The translations under genes and the position numbers were made by a program. From Bin5 sp965200615 (lineage in GTDB: Bacteria > Chloroflexota > Anaerolineae > Caldilineales > Caldilineaceae), in NCBI GenBank assembly GCA_965200615.1, contig OZ241377.1, forward strand, positions 3,596,001-3,660,000: a stretch of 64,000 nucleotides of DNA, given 5' to 3'. Below the pieces are notes generated by a model. That model made no database searches. It was not told the origin of the DNA and saw only the letters and a list, made by a program, of their open reading frames with translations. Of this stretch, positions 9,265 through 18,812 are shown one piece after another (position 1 is the first letter of the stretch; each line of letters opens with the position of its first letter).

Positions 9265-11856
9265 GTGAATATAGTTGGCAACATCTCCGTACATCCCCCC
9301 CTCCCGCAGGCTATCAGTCGGTTGCAGGAGTTGGCGTACAATCTTTGGTGGACCTGGAATCCTGATGCGCAGGATATCTACGAATCAATAGACAAGGAAT
9401 TGTGGGAGCGGGTCAGCGAGAATCCGGTCAAGTTTCTCCATACCGTGTCGTTGCAGCGACTGAAAGAGGCTTCCCGCGATCCCGATTATCTGCAGCGGTA
9501 CAATTCTGTATTGCAGCGGTTTGACGCCTATATGGCAGAGGACGCGAACACCTGGTTCAAGCGCAATTTTCCGGGCCGACAGAACGAGTTGATCGCCTAC
9601 TTCAGCGCAGAGTTCGGACTGCACGAAGCGCTGCCCATCTACAGCGGGGGCCTGGGAATCCTCAGTGGCGATCATTGCAAGGAGGCGAGTGACATGGGCT
9701 TGCCTTTTGTCGGCGTCGGTTTCCTGTACCCTCAGGGCTATTTCACCCAACAGATCAACGCCAAGGGCGGTCAGGAAGCAATTTACGAAAAAATCGATTT
9801 CTCTGGGGCGCCGGCTACCCAGGCTGTGGACCCGGAGGGCAACCCGGTTGTCGTCCATGTCGATCTCCCTGGCCGAACTGTCTACGCCAAAGTATGGAAG
9901 ATTCAGGTGGGTCGGGTAGTTCTCTATCTGATGGATACCGACGTAGAGCAGAATGCCCATCAGGACAGAGAACTCAGCGCAAGGCTTTACGGCGGCGACC
10001 GTGAAATGCGAATAAGCCAGGAATACGTATTGGGCATTGCAGGCGTGCGTACTTTGAGAGCTCTCGGTTACGAACCGACAGTCTGGCATATGAACGAAGG
10101 TCACAGCGCGTTCCTCAGCCTAGAACGCATACGGGAGCTGGTGCAGGGAGGCATGGAGTTCGACGCCGCGGCTGAAGTCGTGCGCGCCGGCAACATATTC
10201 ACAACCCATACGCCCGTGGCCGCCGGCCATGACGCCTTTCCTCTGGAACTGGTCGACAAGTTCTTCTGGCAATACTGGGGGCAATTGGGCATCGACCGCG
10301 AACGCTTCCTGGCGCTGGCCCGACATGAGCATGGGTGGGGCGCAGAGTTCAGTATGACTGTACTGGCCTTTCGCTTAAGCGCCTATCACAACGGAGTGAG
10401 CGCGCTTCACGGGCAGGTTTCCAGGCGGATGTGGGGACATCTTTGGCCGGGAACGCCTGAAGAGCAGGTCCCAATCAGCCACATTACCAACGGCGTACAC
10501 ACGGAATCATGGCTGGCCCCGGAGAAGCGAGCGCTGTATGAACGCTACTTCAGCCCGGACTGGCTCGAGGAGGTCGACTGCCCTGACGCCTGGCGAAAGA
10601 TTGAACTGGTTCCTGACGAAGAGATTCGGTCGGCCCACCAGGAATGCAAAGAGAAGCTGGTTAGCTTTCTGCGCACGCGCCTTAAGAGTCAGCAGTTGCG
10701 CCATGGGGAGGGTCACTGGAAGCTTTCCAGGATTGACAACGTGTTCGACCCGAAGGCGCTGACGTTGGGCTTCGCGCGCCGCTTTGCAACCTACAAGCGC
10801 GCAACGCTCATCTTCCATGACAAAGAGCGGCTCGGGCGGCTTCTGAATGATCCGCATCGCCCGGTTCAGATCATCTTCGCAGGCAAAGCTCACCCGGCCG
10901 ATGACTATGGCAAGGCATTGATCGAACGCATCTATCGGTTGAGCCAGGAGAAGGGTTTCTTCGGCAAGATCGCTATCGTCGAAAACTATGACATCAATGT
11001 CGCCCGCCATCTGGTTGGCGGCGTCGACGTCTGGTTGAATACGCCGCGCCGTCCGCTCGAAGCCAGCGGCACGAGCGGCCAAAAGGCGAGCATCAATGGG
11101 GCGCCTAACTTCAGCATTCTCGACGGCTGGTGGCGGGAAGGTTACAACGTCGAGAATGGCTGGGCGATCGGCGAAGAACGCGAGTACAAGGATGAAGAGA
11201 CACAGGACGAGGCCGATGCCCTGAGCCTCTACTCCATTTTGGAAGAAGAGATCGTTCCTGAGTACTATGATCATCCGGCTGCCTGGACAGGACGCATGCG
11301 GAGGGCGATAGTGTCCTGCGGGCCGCAGTTCAGCATGCGCCGTATGCTGGCAGAGTACACTCGCACACTCTATGTTCCTGCGGTGGACAGCAGTCGCTCC
11401 TACAGCGCTAACTTCGGGGAGTCGGCGCGCCGGCTGTCGCACTGGAAGCAACATATCCGGAACGAGTGGCAGACCGTTTTCGTGTCCGTACCGGAGCATC
11501 CCCCCGCGCAGGCAAAGACAGGTGACCCCATAGAGATTGAGGCTCAGCTCTGGCCGGGAAGGCTGTCGGCAAGTGACATCGCCGTCGAGTTGATTACATT
11601 CGCTGCTGAGGATGGAGATGAGACCAAGATGCCGACCGCTGACCAACAGAAACCGATCGCTTTGCAGTCCCTCACAATGCAGGCGGTCCTGTCCACCCCC
11701 CAGGAGCCCGGTCACGCCCTGCATGACAACAGTATCCGATATCGAGGAATTTTCGTTCCGGCAGAAACTGGAAAGTACAGTTTCGGTGTACGAGCGCGAC
11801 CCCATCACCCTGACCTCATTCATCCACTTGAATTAGGGCTGAGTTCCTGGGCCTAG
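9265..11856 (+). CDS. glgP: Alpha-glucan (glycogen/maltodextrin) phosphorylase
   Basis: Phosphorolyses alpha-1,4-glucans to glucose 1-phosphate. It belongs to the compact phosphorylase class with an N-terminal DUF3417-like helical domain (AYNLWWTWNPDA motif). The middle carries GGLGILSGDH, and the PLP-lysine segment EASGTSGQKASING places the lysine at codon 11083-11085. The C-terminal ~120 residues are an extra beta domain. GTG 9265 is preferred over GTG 9217, as the frame before it overlaps the upstream small gene and looks non-conserved; the protein is then 863 aa. With Zwf upstream it would feed stored glucan into glycolysis and the pentose pathway. Confidence 0.92.
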   Translation: MNIVGNISVHPPLPQAISRLQELAYNLWWTWNPDAQDIYESIDKELWERVSENPVKFLHTVSLQRLKEASRDPDYLQRYNSVLQRFDAYMAEDANTWFKRNFPGRQNELIAYFSAEFGLHEALPIYSGGLGILSGDHCKEASDMGLPFVGVGFLYPQGYFTQQINAKGGQEAIYEKIDFSGAPATQAVDPEGNPVVVHVDLPGRTVYAKVWKIQVGRVVLYLMDTDVEQNAHQDRELSARLYGGDREMRISQEYVLGIAGVRTLRALGYEPTVWHMNEGHSAFLSLERIRELVQGGMEFDAAAEVVRAGNIFTTHTPVAAGHDAFPLELVDKFFWQYWGQLGIDRERFLALARHEHGWGAEFSMTVLAFRLSAYHNGVSALHGQVSRRMWGHLWPGTPEEQVPISHITNGVHTESWLAPEKRALYERYFSPDWLEEVDCPDAWRKIELVPDEEIRSAHQECKEKLVSFLRTRLKSQQLRHGEGHWKLSRIDNVFDPKALTLGFARRFATYKRATLIFHDKERLGRLLNDPHRPVQIIFAGKAHPADDYGKALIERIYRLSQEKGFFGKIAIVENYDINVARHLVGGVDVWLNTPRRPLEASGTSGQKASINGAPNFSILDGWWREGYNVENGWAIGEEREYKDEETQDEADALSLYSILEEEIVPEYYDHPAAWTGRMRRAIVSCGPQFSMRRMLAEYTRTLYVPAVDSSRSYSANFGESARRLSHWKQHIRNEWQTVFVSVPEHPPAQAKTGDPIEIEAQLWPGRLSASDIAVELITFAAEDGDETKMPTADQQKPIALQSLTMQAVLSTPQEPGHALHDNSIRYRGIFVPAETGKYSFGVRARPHHPDLIHPLELGLSSWA

Positions 11857-11929
11857 CCCGTAGCCGCAGACCTGCAGTGGACCGCACTGCGAACTGTTCG
11901 GAGGAGACACACAGAGCAAGGAGGCTCAG

Positions 11930-12838
11930 ATGCGAATCTTGATTGCCGGAGGTACAGGTCTGATTGGATCGACCCTGGCGAATTTCCTGGCCGGTAGCGG
12001 TTGTGACGTTACAGTTCTGACAAGGTCTCCGGAACGCCATCAGTCCTTTGCGTCCGCAGGCGTGCAACTTCAGGAGTGGGACGGAGAAACGGCGGATAGC
12101 TGGGGCCATCTCGTTTCCCAGGTCGATGCAATCGTCAATCTTGCTGGCGCAGGGATTGCTGACGGACGCTGGACCTCTTTTCGTAAAGAACAGATAAGAG
12201 AAAGTCGTGTCAGAGCCGGACAGGCTCTGGTGTCCGCAATTCGTGATGCTGACACGGTCCCGAGTGTGTTGATTCAGTCGTCTGCCGTAGGGTACTACGG
12301 ACCAGCCAGTGATCGAACTGTGGACGAGCAGGCTTCGCCCGGGACGGATTTCCTGGCGCGAGTCTGTGTCGATTGGGAATCTTCGACCGAGGCGGTTGAG
12401 TCATTGGGTGTACGGCGTGTCGTAATCCGAACAGGTGTCGTGCTGAGCGCAAAAGGCGGCGCCTTGCCCAGGATGACACTGCCTTTCCGGCTGTTTGCCG
12501 GTGGCCCCCTGGGTAACGGCAAACAGTACTTTCCCTGGATCCACATCGCCGACGAGGTGGCCGCCATCCGATTTCTTCTGGAAAACGAACGGGCATCCGG
12601 CCCATATAACCTCGCGGCTCCCAACCCACCGAGAAACAGAGAGTTCGTGCGCGACCTGGGGCGGGTGATGGGAAGGCCTTCCCTGATGCCGACACCTTCA
12701 TTTGCACTGCAAATGCTCTTCGGCGAGATGTCAACAGTTCTGTTGGATGGTCAACGGGCCGTCCCATCCCGCTTGCAGGAAGATGGCTACGAGTTCATTT
12801 TCCCTGAACCCGTTGCCGCGTTGCGCGATTTATTGTAA
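11930..12838 (+). CDS. TIGR01777-family NAD-dependent epimerase (YfcH-like)
   Basis: A 302-aa extended-SDR protein. The N-terminal nucleotide-binding motif is ILIAGGTGLIGS. The family signature segments VNLAGAGIADGRW and SSAVGYYG are present, and the C-terminal DUF1731-like tail (LLDGQRAVPSRLQEDGYEF) is complete, which identifies YfcH/TIGR01777 proteins. The biochemical substrate of the family is unsettled. An AGGAGG-type ribosome site lies upstream (about 11919). It stands 73 bp after glgP on the same strand. Confidence 0.88.
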   Translation: MRILIAGGTGLIGSTLANFLAGSGCDVTVLTRSPERHQSFASAGVQLQEWDGETADSWGHLVSQVDAIVNLAGAGIADGRWTSFRKEQIRESRVRAGQALVSAIRDADTVPSVLIQSSAVGYYGPASDRTVDEQASPGTDFLARVCVDWESSTEAVESLGVRRVVIRTGVVLSAKGGALPRMTLPFRLFAGGPLGNGKQYFPWIHIADEVAAIRFLLENERASGPYNLAAPNPPRNREFVRDLGRVMGRPSLMPTPSFALQMLFGEMSTVLLDGQRAVPSRLQEDGYEFIFPEPVAALRDLL

Positions 12839-12943
12839 AATGCGGCGTGCGGCAGGTCTCGTTGGTACTTGAGACAGGTTTCCTATGCGAATATTCGAAC
12901 GTTAAAAGCCTTTTCTTTGGGCCATCCTCTCAGGTGACTTTGC

Positions 12944-14014
12944 ATGCTAAACCAAAAGGCTGAGGTGCCGGGACAGGTACAAGGTCTACAGGAGGATCGG
13001 GCGAAGAGTTCAAGAACTGTGAGTTCTTCCGCTCCCTCCTCCTCATTCGCGCTCTGGGCCGGCGTTGCATTCAGCGCACTATTCACTCTCCTTATCTGGG
13101 CGCTGGACTATCGCCTGGCCGGCATTGAGCTATTGCCGGACACCGGCTACTCCTGGTACTACTGGAAACTTCCTGCCCCAACCTTCTGGACGCGCGCGAC
13201 TTCATGGGGATTCTACCTTGCCCACCAACTGGCAATCTGGGCGATACTCTACTATGCTCAGTTCGTCCGCAAACCTCGCTATACGAAGGGGTTGCATAAG
13301 GTCAATGTCTGGGCACTGGCTGCCAACGCCTTCTTCATCTTCCTCCACCTGATTCAGACGCACATCTGGTATGACGGGCTCGCCCAGGACACATCGGTCT
13401 CCAGCAGCCAGGGCGCAGTCATCGTCATGCTTGTCTGGATCCTGTTGATGGAAAACAACCGGCGGGGCCAGTTTTTTGGCAAGCCGGCTCCCTTCTCCAA
13501 AGAGGTCGTCCGCTTTGCCCGCACCTACCACGGATACTTTTTCGCCTGGGCGATCATCTACACCTTCTGGTTTCATCCGATGGTTTCCACTTCCGGCCAC
13601 CTGATCGGTTTCTTTTACATGTTCCTGCTGCTGCTGCAAGGCAGCCTCTTCTATACGCGGGTCCACACAAATCGATGGTGGACATTCACCCTTGAGTTGA
13701 CCGTTCTGGTCCATGGAACTCTCGTCGCCGTCATGCAGGCAAACGACCTCTGGCCGATGTTCCTTTTTGGCTTCGCCGGTATCCTCGTCGTGACGCAGAT
13801 GTATGGGCTAGGTCTGTCATTGCCGGTTCGCCTGCTCATTTTGGGTGTATACGTTGGCTCTGCCCTTTTCGTGTATGGAAACCTGGGCTGGGACAGGCTC
13901 AACGAAGTCGTGCGCATTCCTGTCATCGAGTATGGTTCCGTGTTTGCCCTGGCAGGTCTGTTGTGGCTCGGACTGAGGACTGCGCGCATGGTCAAACGTT
14001 TGCGACACGCGTAA
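12944..14014 (+). CDS. Polytopic membrane protein, unknown
   Basis: A 356-aa protein with a polar 40-residue N-terminus followed by roughly nine hydrophobic helices from residue 42 on. Several histidines sit at helix ends (HLIQTHIW, YHGYF, FHPMVSTSGH, VHTNRW, VHGT), reminiscent of metal- or haem-binding membrane proteins, but no known family motif is seen. It lies 34 bp upstream of menA on the same strand, hinting at a link to quinone or membrane redox chemistry; this is inference from position only. Confidence 0.65.
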   Translation: MLNQKAEVPGQVQGLQEDRAKSSRTVSSSAPSSSFALWAGVAFSALFTLLIWALDYRLAGIELLPDTGYSWYYWKLPAPTFWTRATSWGFYLAHQLAIWAILYYAQFVRKPRYTKGLHKVNVWALAANAFFIFLHLIQTHIWYDGLAQDTSVSSSQGAVIVMLVWILLMENNRRGQFFGKPAPFSKEVVRFARTYHGYFFAWAIIYTFWFHPMVSTSGHLIGFFYMFLLLLQGSLFYTRVHTNRWWTFTLELTVLVHGTLVAVMQANDLWPMFLFGFAGILVVTQMYGLGLSLPVRLLILGVYVGSALFVYGNLGWDRLNEVVRIPVIEYGSVFALAGLLWLGLRTARMVKRLRHA

Positions 14015-14048
14015 TGGGGCCGGGAACTTTCCAATTTCTGCCCTGAAC

Positions 14049-15005
14049 ATGAGCAACCGTCAGCCGGATCTGTCACCTGCCGAAGACACAACCGACTACC
14101 ATAAGAGGTCTTCCAGACCTGAGGCTACACTTCACAAATGGCAGATCTGGCTGCTGGCCTCCCGACCCAAGACGCTGCCGGCCGCGATCGCCCCGGCGCT
14201 GGTTGGGAGCTCCCTCGCTTGGGATGACGGACAGTTCTCCCTTGCGCCGGCGCTGGCCGCTGCGGTCGGCGCCCTTCTGCTGCAGATTCTCTCCAATTTC
14301 GCCAACGACTACTTTGATTTTGTCAAAGGTGTAGATACGCGGGAACGCGTGGGCCCCACGCGCGTCATGGCGGCCGGCCTGCTCTCTGCCCGATCACTGC
14401 GCTCAGGCATGACCGCAGTGATCGGTCTGGCGGTTTTGGACGGTTTCTACCTGGTCATGGTTGGCGGCTGGCCAATCCTGGCTGTTGGCATGGCGTCCAT
14501 TCTGGCCGCCCTGCTATACACGGGAGGCCCACTTCCCTTCGGCTCTCGCGGGCTGGGAGATCTGTTTGTCTTCATTTTTTTCGGGCTTACTGCCGTTTGC
14601 GGAACTTACTACGTGCAGGCCGGAACACTTCCCCCGGTTGTTCTCGTTGTCGCCGCGCCGGTCGGCTTTCTGATCACCGCCATCCTCGTCGTAAACAACC
14701 TGCGCGACATCGAGACCGATGCCAAGGCCGGAAAGCGTACGCTCGCGGTACTCATTGGCCCCAAGAATACGCGGCGCCAGTATCTTGCCTTGCTCATCCT
14801 GGCCTACTCTGCCACGCTCCTCCTCTGGCAGGGATACGATCTGGGCCCTGCAGTTCTGCTGCCTCTTCTCAGCCTGCCGCTTGCCGTCCGAAGGACCTCT
14901 TCCGTCTTTTCTGCCAAGGGGAAGGAGCTCAATTCCGTATTGGCGGCGACCGCGCAACTCTCTCTGCAGTTCAGCCTGCTGCTTTCGATTGGAATACTCC
15001 TCTGA
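14049..15005 (+). CDS. menA: 1,4-dihydroxy-2-naphthoate polyprenyltransferase
   Basis: A UbiA-superfamily integral membrane prenyltransferase that attaches the isoprenoid chain to dihydroxynaphthoate in menaquinone synthesis. The first Asp-rich motif NFANDYFDFVKGVD and the second NNLRDIETDAKAGKRTLAV are characteristic of MenA, and there are 8-9 hydrophobic helices. Length 318 aa; the first ~35 residues are a polar tail before the 'LASRPKTLPAA' helix. It shows that the organism uses menaquinone. Only 2 bp separate its stop from the next gene's ATG. Confidence 0.93.
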   Translation: MSNRQPDLSPAEDTTDYHKRSSRPEATLHKWQIWLLASRPKTLPAAIAPALVGSSLAWDDGQFSLAPALAAAVGALLLQILSNFANDYFDFVKGVDTRERVGPTRVMAAGLLSARSLRSGMTAVIGLAVLDGFYLVMVGGWPILAVGMASILAALLYTGGPLPFGSRGLGDLFVFIFFGLTAVCGTYYVQAGTLPPVVLVVAAPVGFLITAILVVNNLRDIETDAKAGKRTLAVLIGPKNTRRQYLALLILAYSATLLLWQGYDLGPAVLLPLLSLPLAVRRTSSVFSAKGKELNSVLAATAQLSLQFSLLLSIGILL

Positions 15006-15007
15006 AG

Positions 15008-16588
15008 ATGCCGGACTTCGACGTCATCTTCGTAGGAACCGGCCACAATTCACTTGTCTGCGCTGGATACTTGGCGCAGGCAGGCTACCGGGTCGGGATG
15101 TTTGAGCGCCGTCCCGTTGTCGGAGGCGCGGTCGCCACGCAAGAGATCATCCCCGGGTATCATTTTGATCTGGGAGGCAGCGCACACATCCTGATAAACC
15201 ACACTCCGATAGTTCAGGATCTGTCCCTGGAACGGTTCGGCCTCGACTATATTGACCTGGATCCCCTCTTTTTCGCCCCCTTTCCTGATGGAAAACGGCT
15301 ATTTGTCTGGAAGGACGCCGATCGTACCTGCGACAGCATTGCCGGCGTCTCCTTCCAAGACGCCGATAACTACCATCGCTTCATCAACGATTGGATGCCT
15401 ATGGCCGAGGCCATGGTGGAGTCATTTCTGCTCGCCCCAACGCCCCTCAATGTTGCCAAAACGCTGGTTTTCCAAAGCAAAGCGCACACGGACCTTCGGC
15501 GCCGTCTGCCGGCAATTCTCGGCAGTTACGGTCAACTACTCCGCCAATCCTTCGTCTCACCCCACGTTCAAGCCGTCATCGGCTGGATGGCGGCGCAGTC
15601 CGGTCCGCCGCCGTATGAGCGGGTCAGCGCCCCTTTCGCCCTCTGGCATCCTATGTATCACCATTCCGGCGTTAAGAGGCCCCGGGGCGGTTCGGGCATG
15701 CTGACGCAGGCGCTGGCGCGCATGATTAGGTCGCATGGCGGTACGATTGCTACTAACGCGTCGGTCGACAAGATAACCGTGGAAAATGGAAGAGCCACTG
15801 GAGTTCGGACGGAGAGCGGCGAGACCTGCACTGCCAGCCGCGCCGTCGTTTCAGGCACCCATATCCACACGACGCTCAAAATTCTGGGTGACCAGGTCCC
15901 TTCGTCGCGTGTGGTATCTGCGAAGAGATCGAGGGTCGGAAACGGGTTCGGCATGATGGTGCGGTTTGCAATGAGTACGTTGCCCGATTATGGCGGCGCC
16001 GGAGGATTTGACTACGAGACGCCCCGTCCGGAACACAGGGCCCTCCAGTTTATCTGTCCGGACCTGGACTATCTGGAACGCGCCTACCGAGACTATCTTT
16101 CCGGTCGTCCATCCGCGGACCCGGCACTCATCGCCATGACATTTTCCGCCGTCGACCCGTCACTTGCGCCGCCAGGTAAACACGTTCTCTTCCTGTGGGG
16201 ACAATACTTCCCCTATGAACTGACTACGGGCGAGAGCTGGGATGACATCGGCGACAGGGTGGCGGATCGGATGCTGGCCAAACTGGCGGAGTACGCTCCC
16301 AATGTGGCCTCCTCTGTCGTCGGCAGGCTCGTGCAGACGCCGCTGTGGCTGGAAAGGGAGTTGGGACTGCTGCGGGGGAACGTCATGCATCTCGAAATGT
16401 CTGTCAACCAGATGTTTACGTTGCGACCTTCCCTGCGCATGAGTGACTATCGAGGACCGGCGAAAGGTCTCTATCTGACAGGCGCCAGTATGCACCCGGG
16501 CGGGGGAATAATGGGCGCATCGGGCAGAAATGCAGCCGCAGTCCTCCTCCATGATCTGAGTCGCAAGCCTCGCATTTTCGGCCGGTAG
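15008..16588 (+). CDS. FAD-dependent oxidoreductase, CrtI/CrtO (PYROXD2)-like
   Basis: A 526-aa flavoprotein. The N-terminal dinucleotide fold is VGTGHNSLVCAGYLA with a conserved Glu-Arg ending (FERRPVVGGA). The C-terminal FAD-closing motif is GLYLTGASMHPGGGIMGASG. This arrangement is typical of carotenoid desaturases/ketolases (CrtI, CrtO) and of the related PYROXD2 group, and it cannot be split further here. I start it at ATG 15008, directly after menA; the frame is open further upstream but that overlaps menA. Coupling to menA suggests isoprenoid-related oxidation, but no other carotenoid gene is nearby. Confidence 0.85.
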   Translation: MPDFDVIFVGTGHNSLVCAGYLAQAGYRVGMFERRPVVGGAVATQEIIPGYHFDLGGSAHILINHTPIVQDLSLERFGLDYIDLDPLFFAPFPDGKRLFVWKDADRTCDSIAGVSFQDADNYHRFINDWMPMAEAMVESFLLAPTPLNVAKTLVFQSKAHTDLRRRLPAILGSYGQLLRQSFVSPHVQAVIGWMAAQSGPPPYERVSAPFALWHPMYHHSGVKRPRGGSGMLTQALARMIRSHGGTIATNASVDKITVENGRATGVRTESGETCTASRAVVSGTHIHTTLKILGDQVPSSRVVSAKRSRVGNGFGMMVRFAMSTLPDYGGAGGFDYETPRPEHRALQFICPDLDYLERAYRDYLSGRPSADPALIAMTFSAVDPSLAPPGKHVLFLWGQYFPYELTTGESWDDIGDRVADRMLAKLAEYAPNVASSVVGRLVQTPLWLERELGLLRGNVMHLEMSVNQMFTLRPSLRMSDYRGPAKGLYLTGASMHPGGGIMGASGRNAAAVLLHDLSRKPRIFGR

Positions 16589-16679
16589 CGGACTGGTATT
16601 GCTCTCCTATTGGACTTCGGTCAGATTCGCCGATGTCCAGTTCATTGTGATTGTGCGATCGAGGTGATAGAATCTGCGC

Positions 16680-17108
16680 ATGGACTCCCTTCAGACATCC
16701 GAATCGGAACGCACGACGATCTATCGTAACCGCAGCAGCGGCGAGGACGCCGTTGGATATGTGTGCGGCGAAGAGATCTTCCGCCTGCGCTGGGGAACGG
16801 GCGTCAGCATAGGGCGATATGAACGTGATAACGACGGTTGGCGAATTTTTCGCACGACGCGACTCGATGAAAAAGAGCTGGGTCGAATCACGACCGATGG
16901 CGTCATCCACAGTCATGGCCTTTTCGAAGGAGGAAGCCTGGGCTGGATTGAATCGGATGGTACGGTTATCAGGGGTGGACTCATTTTTGCGGAAGAGGAA
17001 GTTGGTCGCGTTGACGGTCCACAGTCGCTGACGGCTGCCGCCGCTTTGCTTCTGATATTTGTACCTGATGAAGATGAAGTGAGTAGAGAGATGGAGAGGC
17101 GTGGTTGA
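16680..17108 (+). CDS. Small beta-repeat protein ('4-fold beta flower'-like)
   Basis: A 142-aa protein built of short repeats of about 20-25 residues with the pattern G-hydrophobic-G-x-hydrophobic then a Gly-rich turn (VGYVCGEE, SIGRYERD, LGRITTDG, LGWIESDG, VGRVDG), followed by a hydrophobic segment (AAAALLLIFV) and an acidic tail. This resembles the domain annotated as 4-fold beta flower protein, which has no known activity. It starts at ATG 16680. The neighbours are unrelated oxidoreductase and hydrolase genes. Confidence 0.6.
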   Translation: MDSLQTSESERTTIYRNRSSGEDAVGYVCGEEIFRLRWGTGVSIGRYERDNDGWRIFRTTRLDEKELGRITTDGVIHSHGLFEGGSLGWIESDGTVIRGGLIFAEEEVGRVDGPQSLTAAAALLLIFVPDEDEVSREMERRG

Positions 17109-17139
17109 ATTTTTGGTTATTTATTGATTTAGAGATGTT

Positions 17140-17145
17140 TATACT
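17140..17145 (+). promoter_or_regulatory. Possible -10 element
   Basis: TATACT in an AT-rich pocket (17109-17160) just before the TTG start at 17166. A TTATTT at 17 bp upstream is a poor -35. A weak call, made because AT-rich pockets are rare around these genes. Confidence 0.28.
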
Positions 17146-17165
17146 GACTACACGAAAAATTACGC

Positions 17166-18044
17166 TTGAACACCATCCAGACTAAACGCCTGACTTTCAG
17201 AATCCGCACGTCCGGAAGTACAGACGGCGTCCCTCTCCTCCTACTCCACGGCTCACATGCAACCAGCCGCTGGTGGGAACCATTTTTCGCCATCCTCCCG
17301 GATTCCATACGGGCGATAGCGCCTGACCTCCGAGGCTGCGGCCAGAGCACCCACTCACAGAGCGGATATGAGGTCGAGGAACAGGCTGAAGATATCGCCG
17401 AACTGGTCCAGGCCCTCTCTCTGTCGGATTTCGACCTTGTAGGACACGGCAGCGGGGGAGCCATCGCCATCGAATACGCCCTACGCCACGACCAGCAGTT
17501 GCACAGCCTGATTCTTGTTGACAGCGTGCCGATTGAGGGGGCTTTCACGCCGCTGCAGGGACTGCAGCTACTTTCCCAAATGCGCGACGACCGCCCTCTC
17601 CTGAGTCAGGCCCTGTCTGCTCTCCTTCCCGCCGCGCCCCCTCCTACCATGACTGAACAGGAATTCGGGACCTTTTTCGAGCTGTTGGTAGACGACGCCG
17701 CCGCAATGGCGCCCGCAGCCTTTACGGCAGTGGCCGAGGCGCTGGGGCGCTGGAATCGTCAGGAGGAGGCGCACAGGTTGACTCTACCCACGCTCCTGAT
17801 TCTCGGAACGGAGGACATAGTCGTCGAAAGAGATGCCACCACCCGTTCCCTTCTCGCCATTCCCGGAGCGGCCAACCTCGAGATCCTGAGAGGAATTGGC
17901 CACAGTCCCATGATTGAGTCACCCGTCGTCCTGGCCGAAAGAATAATCGAGTTCATCACCGAGGACTTTGAGAGCTTCGAGGAGGCGCGGGACTACGCAC
18001 AAGAGGACGCAACAGCCGCCGACGAATCGAAAGGGATCGAGTGA
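17166..18044 (+). CDS. Alpha/beta hydrolase
   Basis: A 292-aa cytosolic serine hydrolase of the alpha/beta fold. The oxyanion HG is in LLLHGSHATS, the nucleophile elbow is GHGSGG (Ser near residue 97), the acid is probably in LGTEDIVVE, and the catalytic His is in GIGHSPMIE. There is no lid specificity to read, so esterase, haloperoxidase-like or C-C hydrolase are all possible. It begins with TTG at 17166; no ATG or GTG fits the first strand. The C-terminus carries an acidic, Glu/Asp-rich tail of about 25 residues. Confidence 0.85.
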   Translation: MNTIQTKRLTFRIRTSGSTDGVPLLLLHGSHATSRWWEPFFAILPDSIRAIAPDLRGCGQSTHSQSGYEVEEQAEDIAELVQALSLSDFDLVGHGSGGAIAIEYALRHDQQLHSLILVDSVPIEGAFTPLQGLQLLSQMRDDRPLLSQALSALLPAAPPPTMTEQEFGTFFELLVDDAAAMAPAAFTAVAEALGRWNRQEEAHRLTLPTLLILGTEDIVVERDATTRSLLAIPGAANLEILRGIGHSPMIESPVVLAERIIEFITEDFESFEEARDYAQEDATAADESKGIE

Positions 18045-18100
18045 GACCGGCCTCCCGTGGACGACCAATCTGCAGATGGGACCAGTGACAGGGCCGACCA

Positions 18101-18736
18101 ATGAGCGCTGAGAATCAGCAGGACCTCCGAGCCCACTGGGATGAGCGCTACCGCAGTGGACAGACGCCTTGGGATACCGGCATCACTCCGCCGGAGGTTC
18201 AAGCCTTCTGGGAAGAGCGGCATCCGCTCGCCGCGAGCGCTCTTGCTCTCGACATTGGCTGCGGCACAGGATTGAATACGCTCTTTCTGGCGAGGCAAGG
18301 ACTATGCGCAATCGGGTTCGATCTCTCCGGGCAGGCGCTGCGCCTGGCGCAGCAAAGGCTGAAAGCCAGCGGTCGCCAGGATCGACCCGGTTCGGGGGGC
18401 GAGGCGGTTTTCGTGCAGGCGGACGTCAGCAGGCTGCCAATAGACAGGCTGGGAGCGGCGTACGCCCTGGACATTGGCTGTCTTCACAGCCTTCCCGACC
18501 ACCTTCGCCCCGCGTACGCCGAAGGAGTCCACCGCGGATTGAAAAGTGGAGGCTACTTCCATCTTTACGTGTTTGACAGGAAGGACTCAGACGGTCCCGG
18601 CGCCAGAGGAATGTACCAGGGCGAGGTGGCCGCTCTTTTTGACGGCAGACTGAAAATCGTATCGGAAGAAGTGGGCGTTTCGTCTAACGCGGTCTCAAGA
18701 CCTTCGCGCTGGTTTCTTCTACAAAAAGATTCATGA
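18101..18736 (+). CDS. Class I SAM-dependent methyltransferase (TPMT/TehB-like)
   Basis: A 211-aa methyltransferase. The opening HWDERYRSGQTPWD is typical of the thiopurine-methyltransferase/TehB-like group. The SAM motif I is ALDIGCGTGLNTLFLA, and the acidic motif II and 'LDIGCLHSLP' follow. Substrates of such proteins range from chalcogen oxyanions to small thiols and cannot be set here. It follows the hydrolase by 56 bp on the same strand and is convergent with the LCP gene. Confidence 0.85.
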   Translation: MSAENQQDLRAHWDERYRSGQTPWDTGITPPEVQAFWEERHPLAASALALDIGCGTGLNTLFLARQGLCAIGFDLSGQALRLAQQRLKASGRQDRPGSGGEAVFVQADVSRLPIDRLGAAYALDIGCLHSLPDHLRPAYAEGVHRGLKSGGYFHLYVFDRKDSDGPGARGMYQGEVAALFDGRLKIVSEEVGVSSNAVSRPSRWFLLQKDS

Positions 18737-18812
18737 ATTCCAGTCCGGGAAGGCTGAACGGGCAAGGCTGAGCAGTGTGGAGCGCGCCGCCTTCCGCTCC
18801 TTCACCTGCTGA

